Of a stretch of DNA of 64,000 nt, positions 1 to 7,698 are shown one piece after another. Made by a program: the position numbers and the translations under genes. Origin of the DNA: Actinomycetales bacterium (GTDB taxonomy: Bacteria; Actinomycetota; Actinomycetes; Actinomycetales; Dermatophilaceae); assembly GCA_002748155.1 (NCBI GenBank), contig PDRO01000002.1:164505-228504 (forward strand), given 5' to 3'. Under the pieces are notes generated by a model that saw nothing but the letters and a program-made list of their open reading frames with translations, ran no database searches and was not told where the DNA came from. Every line of letters begins with the position of its first letter. Within the stretch, counting starts at the first letter, position 1.

Positions 1-1679
1 TAGGTCCGGCAGGCCGCCGGTATCTGGGTCGGCCTCTCCGCCACCCACAACACGTGCACGCGCGCATCGGGTCCGCGTTCAGCCAACGCCGTCATGCGTG
101 CCATGTCAGCCACCGGCTCGTGAATGATCACGAGAACTGCTGGCGTGGGCCCACCGCCTTGCGGCTCGTTCGTCACCAATGGCCCTCTGACACGAGCCTC
201 TTGCTCTTTTGTAGCAGCGAGCCTTCCCGCGACAAGGGCTTCCAGCTCATCGAGCACCAGCCGCGCGGACTCGGCGTCCGCCGCAAGGTGCAATCCACCG
301 ATTGGGGTATGCGGCGAGCGCGTGTGCGGCAGCCATTCCAGCCAGCTCCAATCCGGCTTGTGGGGGGTCGATGTCAGGCAGGTCACCACGACCTCACTCG
401 GGGAGTGCATCGCTGCCACCTGAGCAGCGACCGCCCGCGCGACGCCGATCGGAACCGCACTTGTCCCAACGATGCCGATCCCACCCACGGATGACAGGTC
501 TGCGACTACGGGGGCATCGTGCAGCACTGCGTGTTTGCTTCGGAGAGTCGCCACCCGAGCGAGGAGGTCTTCGCGTTTGCCGCCAGATTGTCGCGAGAAA
601 TGTGCGGCAGGCCGAATCGGTCCGCAGCCCAGTCGAACCTGCATGAACTCCGGGTGCTCGGGTCGCCTGCTCCACAACCTCGGTGACTGTTCGAAGACCG
701 AATCAACGCACTCGCTGGGCGAGGGATAGAGGATCAGCCGCTGCTGACGCTCGACTTCCAGCGCTTCGATCATTTCCGAGTCGGCGCGATCCAAACCTGC
801 TTCAAATCGCGCCAGTGCTTTCTTCTCGCGCCGCTTGAGGTCGATTCTGGTCGACACGTAGTTCCCGATCATCAATAGAGGGCTCAGCCCTATGAATATC
901 ACACTGAGTATCGATCGAGTAAACAAATAGAGAAGAACGCCCATGATGAGCGGTGCGGCCATGGCCAACCACGGGAAAGACTGAGGATCCTGTTCCTCAG
1001 GTATCTCAGGTAGGTCTATCTCGATCGGTTCGGGCCGTTTGAGGACCACCGGAGGTCGGGTGAAGGCAATATCGTTGGATGTCGCTGGCGCCCGCCCGGA
1101 AGGCTGGCTGAGAGCCTCGATACATACTCTCGTTTCGCCGAGCAACGCAACGTCACCAGGACCTAACGTGACCCTGGAGGCCCTTTGCCCACCGACGACG
1201 ACACCGTTGGCTGAATTATTGTCGATGATCTCAACATGCTCACCTACAACGATGCGAGCATGATTCTTCGACGCCTTGGGATCGCGCAATCGCACGTCGT
1301 TGTCTTCGGTGCGCCCAACTTGCGATGAACCGTAGCGCAGCGGGACCTCGATCCCCCGGTCCGGCCCCTCGACGACCCTAAGGATGGCACCCGCAGCCTC
1401 ACGACTCGCGCTGGCGGACGCGGTCTCAACTTCGATCGTCGATCCGGAGCACACCCCTGATCGCACCAGCGCCGTGCCCGGGGCGAGGTTGGTGGAGCGT
1501 TGCGTAATCGGCTCGTGGAGGCGAAGGCTGAGTCGTCGGCCGTCTTCGGGCACAATCAACTCGTCCCGACCGGCACTGGCGATAGCGGTGGCGACATCCC
1601 CGACTGTGGCGGTTGCGTCCGCGGTGATGATCACGTTCTTGGCGGTATCTCCCTGCCGAAGCGTCACGCTTATCTTCAT
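1..1679 (-). CDS. EccC/EssC-like FtsK/SpoIIIE ATPase with N-terminal ubiquitin-like and FHA domains (3' part outside window)
   Basis: Open from an ATG at 1679 to the window edge, giving 559 visible residues; the C-terminal ATPase modules lie outside. Residues 1-85 look like a ubiquitin/YukD-like fold. Residues 98-188 are an FHA domain with the phosphopeptide-binding set Gly122-Arg123, Ser137/His140 and Asn154/Asn155. Two adjacent membrane helices follow at about 237-254 and 257-274, then an EccC-type region ending in VHVLWVAERPTQIPAACR at the edge. In known type VII secretion systems, EccC/EssC is the inner-membrane motor that recognises and drives export of substrates; that role is inferred here because the Walker motifs are not visible. 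The start overlaps the upstream stop as ATGA, so it is the last visible gene of the operon. WXG100-type substrates would be expected further left. Confidence 0.85.
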   Translation of the reverse strand, partial: MKISVTLRQGDTAKNVIITADATATVGDVATAIASAGRDELIVPEDGRRLSLRLHEPITQRSTNLAPGTALVRSGVCSGSTIEVETASASASREAAGAILRVVEGPDRGIEVPLRYGSSQVGRTEDNDVRLRDPKASKNHARIVVGEHVEIIDNNSANGVVVGGQRASRVTLGPGDVALLGETRVCIEALSQPSGRAPATSNDIAFTRPPVVLKRPEPIEIDLPEIPEEQDPQSFPWLAMAAPLIMGVLLYLFTRSILSVIFIGLSPLLMIGNYVSTRIDLKRREKKALARFEAGLDRADSEMIEALEVERQQRLILYPSPSECVDSVFEQSPRLWSRRPEHPEFMQVRLGCGPIRPAAHFSRQSGGKREDLLARVATLRSKHAVLHDAPVVADLSSVGGIGIVGTSAVPIGVARAVAAQVAAMHSPSEVVVTCLTSTPHKPDWSWLEWLPHTRSPHTPIGGLHLAADAESARLVLDELEALVAGRLAATKEQEARVRGPLVTNEPQGGGPTPAVLVIIHEPVADMARMTALAERGPDARVHVLWVAERPTQIPAACRT

Positions 1680-2410
1680 GGCTGCTCTCCCCTTGACCCG
1701 GTCGAACGATTGCGTGCCACTTCCGCCTCAAGCATCGGTAAGTGATCTCGGGTGACGAGCAGACTGCCGAGCGCGTACTCCACAAGCCGAATCCGTCGCA
1801 TCGCCGCTTGCGTGCCGGGACCTCCCTTGAGACCGGAGACCCCGATCCGGTCGAGCTTGTCGCACACATTGTCGAGCTTGCGATTGAAGCGTGTCTGGGC
1901 CCAGCCCAGCCGGTGGGCAGCCTCAACCGCACTCCGCACACTGGACACCGCTTCACCGTGATGGCGTAGAAGCGGTTCCGCCAAAGCCAGAACGGCCAGC
2001 AATTGCGTCTCGGTGAAGTGAGTGTTGCCAATCGTCGTATCGCCGGGAACGACCGCATCCAGGGGCTTGTCGGAGGCCCCTGGGATGACTTGATCCATGA
2101 CGAGTTCATACGTCGTCCCGCCAGCAGTGAAGGTGACGACACTACGCGGAAAGACCAACGGCAGTCGCGCACCCGGGGCTAGCGTGCTCGAAGTCAGACG
2201 TGACCCGTCTTCGACGTTGACCGCGATCCGGGACCCTACGTTAGCCAGCCACCAGAACCCGTCCCGCACCGCGAGCTCCAACAACAACCGATGAAGGAAC
2301 GGGTTGTCCTCGATAGCTATGTCTCCATTGCGACCGACAGTCAACAACTCCGACGATTCAACGACGAAGACCTCCCCCGCGTAGTCCACGGTCATCTGCC
2401 CGACCGTCAC
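1676..2410 (-). CDS. FHA-like domain protein with possible C-terminal helix-turn-helix
   Basis: 244 residues from a GTG at 2410 that overlaps the kinase stop as GTGA; an AGAGGAG ribosome site sits nine bases upstream, which favours this start over earlier ones. Residues about 8-105 form a beta-rich FHA-like domain with a VGRNGDIAIED stretch, but the usual Ser-x-x-His is degenerate (NPFLHRLL), so phosphopeptide binding is uncertain. After a linker, residues 125-225 are helical (HFTETQLLAVLALAEPLL, then SAVEAAHRLGW and a basic helix) and resemble a winged-helix fold. No signal peptide or membrane segment is visible, so it is probably cytoplasmic. Placed between a Ser/Thr kinase and an EccC-like motor, it could be an adaptor that reads phosphorylation; that is inference from context. 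Confidence 0.7.
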   Translation of the reverse strand: MTVGQMTVDYAGEVFVVESSELLTVGRNGDIAIEDNPFLHRLLLELAVRDGFWWLANVGSRIAVNVEDGSRLTSSTLAPGARLPLVFPRSVVTFTAGGTTYELVMDQVIPGASDKPLDAVVPGDTTIGNTHFTETQLLAVLALAEPLLRHHGEAVSSVRSAVEAAHRLGWAQTRFNRKLDNVCDKLDRIGVSGLKGGPGTQAAMRRIRLVEYALGSLLVTRDHLPMLEAEVARNRSTGSRGEQP

Positions 2411-4011
2411 TCGACGCAGCTCCTCTCGGGTGCCGAGCCACGTCCGTTCGACCGACGAAGCTCGACTTCGATACACGTCTTCGGCAACACAGCGGGAACT
2501 GTGACAACAGTCTGGTCCGTCACTTCTTCGGCCCGGTCCACGCCCACTTCTTGGACCCAGTAGCTATACGTATCCCCGTCACGGGGTTCAGGGTTGACCC
2601 ACGTGAATGTCACCTCGTCCCCCTGTCGGGTCCCCGCGAGGTCTTGAACCTTCGGCACCAGCCCGGTCAGCGGATCAGCAGGCGCGACCGACTGCGCGGT
2701 TGAGCCGGACGGGTCATCGCCAACCTCGTTGGCGACTCCACGAAGGGCAACCACACCGAGCCCGGCTATCACGACAACGCTCACGACCCCGGCGATCCAG
2801 AGCCACCATCGCGGCCCGTCTGGTTCACTCTCGATGATCTCGTGCTCAGTCGGTGCGTACGTGTACCCGTGATCGACCTCCGCCGGTGGCGGTCCGGTGA
2901 AGTCCAGGGGTTCCACCGCCGGCGCAACACCGCGACCATGCTGCAGGACTTGTGGTGCCGGGCGGTGATCACCGGTCATGGACATCGACCGAGCACTTCG
3001 GAAGGCGAACTCGGTGTCTTCGGACGTGCGCGCTGTATGGCTGGTCTCAGTCTGCCCACGTTGATCGTCATCCGGGTCGATGAGCACGAAACCGCCGACC
3101 CGCGTTCCGGTATCCACGTCGTCGATGTCGTCCTCAATGTCGTCCGTGCGCACGTCTACCGTGGTCACGGACAAGTGCTGTTCGGCCTGGATCCCCTGCA
3201 ACGCACGCGCGAAGTCCAACGCCGAGCTGTACCGCTGCTGTGGATTCTTCGACAACGCAACAGAGAGGGCCCGTTCAAGACTCGTCGGCACGTCGGGTCG
3301 CTGCGTGGGTGGTGCAGGCGTGTTGCGGACCCGGGCCCCGATCGACAGCGCATCGTTGGGTCCCTGCGGCAGTTCCATGGGGCTATGGCCGACGAGCATG
3401 GCGTATAGCGTCGCGGCCAGCGAATAGACGTCGCTCCACGGACCCATGGGATGGGGGCTGTTGCCGAACTGCTCCGGCGGCGCCCATGGCGGTGACAAGG
3501 CGCGACCGGTCGATCCGTCGGAGGTGTCTACTGACACCGAGATTCCGAAATCAGTCAAAGCTGGCCGTTTGAACTCGGTGAAGAGGATGTTCGCCGGTTT
3601 GATGTCTCGATGAAGAATGTTCTGTCGGTGAGCGGTCTCCACTGCACCGGCAATCTGTATGCCGAGTTCAAGCGTTTCCTGAATCGTGAGGGTTCGCTTG
3701 GCGATTCGCGAGCCGAGATGCGCCGAAGAGCACATCTCCATGACCAGGAATGGGCGATGGTCTGCGGACACACCTGCTTGGTAGATAGTGACGATCGACG
3801 GATGGTTCGACAGCTTAGCCATAAGGTTGGCTTCGGAGCGAAAGGAGTCGACCGCCGGCCCACCGATACCACGGTGCAGAACTTTCACGGCCACCTGGCG
3901 CTCGGGGAGTGTTTGGTCGTAGCGGTATACGTCGGCGAAACCACCGCCACCAATACGATCGACGTACCGGAACCCATCTAACTCTGGCGGCGCCAGGCCC
4001 GATCGACTCAT
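2407..4011 (-). CDS. Transmembrane serine/threonine protein kinase with extracellular fibronectin-like domain
   Basis: 534 residues. Residues about 14-275 form a complete Hanks-type kinase: glycine loop GGGGFADVY at 21-29, ATP-binding Lys43, catalytic loop HRDIKPAN with Asp136, DFG at 154-156 and an APPE motif near 177. All catalytic residues are present, so it should be active. An acidic, threonine-rich juxtamembrane stretch (280-400) may hold autophosphorylation sites that the neighbouring FHA proteins could bind. One membrane helix lies at about 402-424. The outer part has no PASTA repeats; it looks like a single fibronectin-type domain (FTWVNPEPRDGDTYSYWV) with two cysteines near the end. 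The start overlaps the upstream FHA gene as ATGA. The PP2C phosphatase two genes upstream is the natural opposing enzyme. Confidence 0.93.
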   Translation of the reverse strand: MSRSGLAPPELDGFRYVDRIGGGGFADVYRYDQTLPERQVAVKVLHRGIGGPAVDSFRSEANLMAKLSNHPSIVTIYQAGVSADHRPFLVMEMCSSAHLGSRIAKRTLTIQETLELGIQIAGAVETAHRQNILHRDIKPANILFTEFKRPALTDFGISVSVDTSDGSTGRALSPPWAPPEQFGNSPHPMGPWSDVYSLAATLYAMLVGHSPMELPQGPNDALSIGARVRNTPAPPTQRPDVPTSLERALSVALSKNPQQRYSSALDFARALQGIQAEQHLSVTTVDVRTDDIEDDIDDVDTGTRVGGFVLIDPDDDQRGQTETSHTARTSEDTEFAFRSARSMSMTGDHRPAPQVLQHGRGVAPAVEPLDFTGPPPAEVDHGYTYAPTEHEIIESEPDGPRWWLWIAGVVSVVVIAGLGVVALRGVANEVGDDPSGSTAQSVAPADPLTGLVPKVQDLAGTRQGDEVTFTWVNPEPRDGDTYSYWVQEVGVDRAEEVTDQTVVTVPAVLPKTCIEVELRRSNGRGSAPERSCVE

Positions 4012-5582
4012 GGCAGTTGCTCCATATAAATGAACACACCGTGACCTAGGTCGAGAACGTCGCCATCTGCCAGGGGCATTGCCTGCTCGGGCAATCGGAC
4101 CGGAGGCTTTCCCTGCCGACGCAAGTATGTCCCATTGCGGGACCGGAGGTCTCGGACCAGCACCGTCCAGCCCTCGAAAGTGATCTCGAGGTGGTTTCCC
4201 GAAACATGTGGATGAGGAATGGAGACGAGCCGCGCCGGAGGTGTCGAGCTACGGCCAGCACCCGAAGGACTGCGTCCAGCGATGATCGGACCGATGAGCT
4301 CGATGATCTCCCCCGACGACAATCGCATCCTCCCCATGGCCGGTCGGGGAGTGCGCTCAGTCCGGCTATCGACCGGTGAGCGGCAGATCCGGCAGAGCTC
4401 GCGTTGTGGAGGGTTCGCGTGTCCGCGCTGGCAGAACGAGGCCAAGATCATGGGAGCGCCGGAGTCTTCGGGCAGCTCGAATGAAACCGGCACCTCCTCG
4501 CCTGCATCCATCACCGTGTGGCCGTCATGGAGGTCTCCTTCGCTCCCAGCAGTAGCGGGCACTCCAACAGGAGACTCGATCGGTGCTCCGTCCTCCGGTG
4601 GGGAAGGTGAGGAAACGGGGACACCGGTCAACACGGGAGTAGCCTGCACCGCTTCGATGGGCTCATTCCCTGCATTGGACGACGAGGAACTGGGCTCGGA
4701 TGGCGGCGCTACCCTGCCTTCCTCGTCTTCACGAAGCCGCACAGCCGCCTCCTCGGCCGAGACCGCGATAGACGCACCCCAGAGGGACTCGTACTTGCCA
4801 GCGGCGACTGCACGGTTGTCAAGGGACTCCCCAGCTGGGTCGTCAACCTCTCCAGGAAGTGCGCGTTCGCTCTGGGCACCATCCGGGTCTCCGGCCTCCC
4901 CGGCTTCCTCCTCGACGCGTGTTTCTCGCAACCGCGGGTCTACGGCCTCAACCGCGGATTCCTGGTCCGCGGCTGGGGCTATCGGAGCTGCCCCCTGGTC
5001 AGAGGACTTGTCAGAATCACCAGCAGGGTCCGGGCCGCTGTCACCACCACTGAGCGGAGTTGCAGGCTGGCGCGCTGTTGGTGGGTCCAGCTCGACTGGC
5101 TTGCTCAGATCGACATGGTCAACGAAGGTCGCAACACTGGGTAGCAGACCGGCACTGAGTGCGCCGGCCCGCACGATTCCATCCCGAATCGGTAGACCCT
5201 CCCCGGTGACGTTTTCTCCGACCATGTGGATCGATTCGGGCAGCGGGAGTTGCTTCTCGAGCCACGTCGTGACGCCTTCGCCGTTGAACGTGTGCTTTTC
5301 ACCACCAGTGGCAACCGTGACGCTCAGTCTGCCACGGACCGCAATGTGACATCCCTGAGGCGTCATCAGGGCCACGGCGAACGGCGGGAGTTGCAAGAGA
5401 CCCCGTCCGGATGCCTCAGCAAGAACCTCAAGGAAGACCTCGAGCGAAGGCTCGCGCCGCAGCGATGTCCACAAGCGCTCGGCGTGCGCGTCTTGCGTGT
5501 CGCCACTGACGAGGACGAGACCGGAGTCCCACACCAGAGCAACCTGGCTACCTGGCAGCCAACGAGTTTCGGGCCCTGTCAT
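4008..5582 (-). CDS. FHA domain protein with zinc-ribbon-like motif and disordered middle
   Basis: 524 residues starting at an ATG 11 bases after the PP2C stop. The first ~165 residues are a beta-rich domain I cannot assign. Residues about 170-385 are acidic and rich in Pro, Ser, Ala and Glu, probably disordered. Near residue 395 a C-x3-GHxNPP-x4-C-x2-C arrangement (CQRGHANPPQRELCRIC) suggests a small zinc ribbon. The C-terminal ~100 residues are a classical FHA domain with an AGR motif, SGNH and SRNGTY, so phosphothreonine binding looks intact. No membrane helix is seen. It is translationally coupled to the kinase gene by an ATGA overlap, making it a likely kinase partner or substrate. Confidence 0.85.
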   Translation of the reverse strand: MTGPETRWLPGSQVALVWDSGLVLVSGDTQDAHAERLWTSLRREPSLEVFLEVLAEASGRGLLQLPPFAVALMTPQGCHIAVRGRLSVTVATGGEKHTFNGEGVTTWLEKQLPLPESIHMVGENVTGEGLPIRDGIVRAGALSAGLLPSVATFVDHVDLSKPVELDPPTARQPATPLSGGDSGPDPAGDSDKSSDQGAAPIAPAADQESAVEAVDPRLRETRVEEEAGEAGDPDGAQSERALPGEVDDPAGESLDNRAVAAGKYESLWGASIAVSAEEAAVRLREDEEGRVAPPSEPSSSSSNAGNEPIEAVQATPVLTGVPVSSPSPPEDGAPIESPVGVPATAGSEGDLHDGHTVMDAGEEVPVSFELPEDSGAPMILASFCQRGHANPPQRELCRICRSPVDSRTERTPRPAMGRMRLSSGEIIELIGPIIAGRSPSGAGRSSTPPARLVSIPHPHVSGNHLEITFEGWTVLVRDLRSRNGTYLRRQGKPPVRLPEQAMPLADGDVLDLGHGVFIYMEQLP

Positions 5583-5593
5583 AGGTCACCTGC

Positions 5594-6397
5594 CTAAGTG
5601 ATCGGGGCTGGATCCGCGACCGCAAAGCCGTGCGGGTCGGACTCAGTCGTGTCGGGAAGCGTGTCACCCGAGTCGTCGCTCGCCGGGGCATCCGATCGGA
5701 CAATCACAGCGTCAACGACAACCGCCGTGACGTTGTCTCGTCCGCTGGCCGCCAGGGCGGCCTCGACAAGCCGGTCGGCCACGACCTGCGGATCAGGATC
5801 GCTCATCAGATGCGCCTGGATCAGCAACTCGGTCAATTCGTTAGTCAAACCATCAGAGCACAGCAGTAACCGCTGCCCCTCCACCGCGGGCACCAGCCAC
5901 TGGTCGGCCATCGGCGGACGATCGACTCCCGCCCCGATAGCCCGGGTGACGATGTTGCGTGGTGGAGCTGTGCCACCGCGCTGCCGAATACCGGAGTGAT
6001 CCACCGTGAGCTGCTCTAGCCGCTCCCCGTGCAGCAAGTACGTCCGCGAGTCACCGATATTGAACACGAGCCAGCACGGCACGCCCCCTTGATCGCTCAA
6101 GGCCACTCCGGTGACCGTAGAACCCGGTGCTCTATCTCCGGACGCGAGAGCTCGCACGCTTTCCGACGCCCTACTCACCGAAGCAAGCACGTCCTCCGCC
6201 GTGACCCAGTCGCGATCCGTGAGAGGTTCGAAAGCTTCCACGACGCGGCGCGAAGCTACTTCACCGCTAGCGTGCCCACCTAGGCCATCTGCGACAAGAA
6301 ACACCGGACGCCTGGCAAGGTAGTCGTCCTCGTTGTGGTCGCGGAAATTGCCCTGATGCGTTGTCCCTGCCGCAGCGACCTCCAGGATCGGAGTCAC
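5594..6397 (-). CDS. PP2C-family serine/threonine phosphatase
   Basis: 267 residues from a GTG at 6397 that overlaps the preceding stop as GTGA with a GAGG ribosome site; an in-frame GTG at 6415 is less likely. The metal-binding PP2C motifs are complete: DHNEDDY near residue 20, VADGLGGHASGE near 36-46, NIGDSRTYLL, CSDGLTNEL and GRDNVTAVVV. Such soluble metal-dependent phosphatases remove phosphate from Ser/Thr and usually reverse the cognate kinase and its FHA targets. The tail after about 235 is acidic and Asp/Pro-rich. The enzyme sits in the middle of an operon with a transmembrane kinase and four FHA-type proteins. Confidence 0.93.
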   Translation of the reverse strand: MTPILEVAAAGTTHQGNFRDHNEDDYLARRPVFLVADGLGGHASGEVASRRVVEAFEPLTDRDWVTAEDVLASVSRASESVRALASGDRAPGSTVTGVALSDQGGVPCWLVFNIGDSRTYLLHGERLEQLTVDHSGIRQRGGTAPPRNIVTRAIGAGVDRPPMADQWLVPAVEGQRLLLCSDGLTNELTELLIQAHLMSDPDPQVVADRLVEAALAASGRDNVTAVVVDAVIVRSDAPASDDSGDTLPDTTESDPHGFAVADPAPIT

Positions 6398-7698
6398 GAC
6401 ATGACCTCGAACCACCGGCTACCGAGATGGACACGGGTCCCCGGCGTTACCTGCTGAGGCTGGCCGGGTGGGATCCTGATGGCCGCTGCGCCTGGGGCGG
6501 CAAGTCGCACACCGTTGGTGGATTGAAGGTCTGTCACGGTCAGCTTAGAACCGTCGACAGCCAACAGCAGATGGGTCTTCGAGATCTTCATCGCGGGATC
6601 CTCAACAGCCAGCGAGACGGCCGACGGGTAATTGGCGGGCGGAACGGGGTTCCGGCCGAGGACGAGAGCACCGAGAACCGTGGATTCAGAGTTGTCGTCG
6701 AAGCGGATCGTCGGCACCTCGCTCGCGCCGGGCTCCTCAACCAGGATAGTGTGCTCCGGACCTGAAACCGGTGCCATGCTTCGCACCACCGGCGTCGGCC
6801 TAGCCGGGTCGGAAGCGGGCTCAGCGGGAGGTTGTCCCTCGCGACCGGTTTTGGCAGCGAAAGGTATGCTGCTGATGAAGCCTGCCCCCGGCCCCCCATC
6901 GGCTGGCGGCATGTCAGGTCGTAAAGCTCCGAGTCCAGAACTGGCTGACGGTGGCGACGCGTTCCCGGAATGAGCAGCTGGGATAGCGACTTGGGGAGAC
7001 GGCCTGGGACCGGATTCCACGGCCTCCCCGGCCCGGGCTCGCGGGCTTCCGGGAACCTCCTGGATGGGTGAATGACCGGTGATTACTGGCGCCGCGGCGA
7101 ATCGATCGCCGCTGGTATCCGGTCGGTCACCGACCACGTCATCAATTATCTGTGTGGTCCCGTCAGGGACGCGTTCCACGATCGTGGCTCGCACCTCTTG
7201 GATTGCCGGAGGGACCGGCCGCTCCATGTCCTGAGCAAGAGTGGGGCCAGCCGGCGTTTCACGGTCGACGACGACTACTCCGACGATACGGTCAAACCAG
7301 GTTGTCCGCCCGTCGTAGCTCACATAGCAGATGATGACTTCACCGAGCCCCAGCGTCACCATCGAGATGACACCCTGCAGCAAGTGTCGCAAGAATAACT
7401 TACCGCCGGACGGTAGTCCGGACGCGCGATCCACCGCCACGAGCTTGGTGAACTTGTAGCCGGGCGTTTGCGCTCTGGCGAACAAGAGCCAGAATATCCA
7501 TACCAGATAGGCCAGGTTGACGAGGACGTACGCCCCGAGCCCGATAAGGGCCAGGGTCTCGGAGCCACCGAGCACAAGAAGAAATAAGAGAAGGTAGCAG
7601 AGCAACGTCACGCCAAGCGCGACCCCGAAGGTGATCAGCCGGGCCTTGATTCGGCGTGCTCGGGTGACGGTGCGATCGCTCAGTTCGGGGGTAATCAC
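6394..7698 (-). CDS. RDD-family membrane protein with C-terminal FHA domain
   Basis: 434 residues from a GTG at 7698 overlapping the upstream stop as GTGA. The N-terminal 145 residues are an RDD-type membrane domain: hydrophobic helices at about 20-44 and 48-73, a conserved QTPGYKFTKLVAVDR loop, a third hydrophobic stretch near 104-127, then DGRTTWFDRIVGVVVV. A Pro/Gly/Ser-rich linker of about 160 residues leads to an FHA domain (about 315-434) with LGRN, KISKTH and STNG signatures. The design tethers a phosphopeptide reader to the inner membrane, so it could recruit phosphorylated partners such as the kinase to the complex. That function is inferred. Confidence 0.88.
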   Translation of the reverse strand: MITPELSDRTVTRARRIKARLITFGVALGVTLLCYLLLFLLVLGGSETLALIGLGAYVLVNLAYLVWIFWLLFARAQTPGYKFTKLVAVDRASGLPSGGKLFLRHLLQGVISMVTLGLGEVIICYVSYDGRTTWFDRIVGVVVVDRETPAGPTLAQDMERPVPPAIQEVRATIVERVPDGTTQIIDDVVGDRPDTSGDRFAAAPVITGHSPIQEVPGSPRARAGEAVESGPRPSPQVAIPAAHSGNASPPSASSGLGALRPDMPPADGGPGAGFISSIPFAAKTGREGQPPAEPASDPARPTPVVRSMAPVSGPEHTILVEEPGASEVPTIRFDDNSESTVLGALVLGRNPVPPANYPSAVSLAVEDPAMKISKTHLLLAVDGSKLTVTDLQSTNGVRLAAPGAAAIRIPPGQPQQVTPGTRVHLGSRWFEVMS

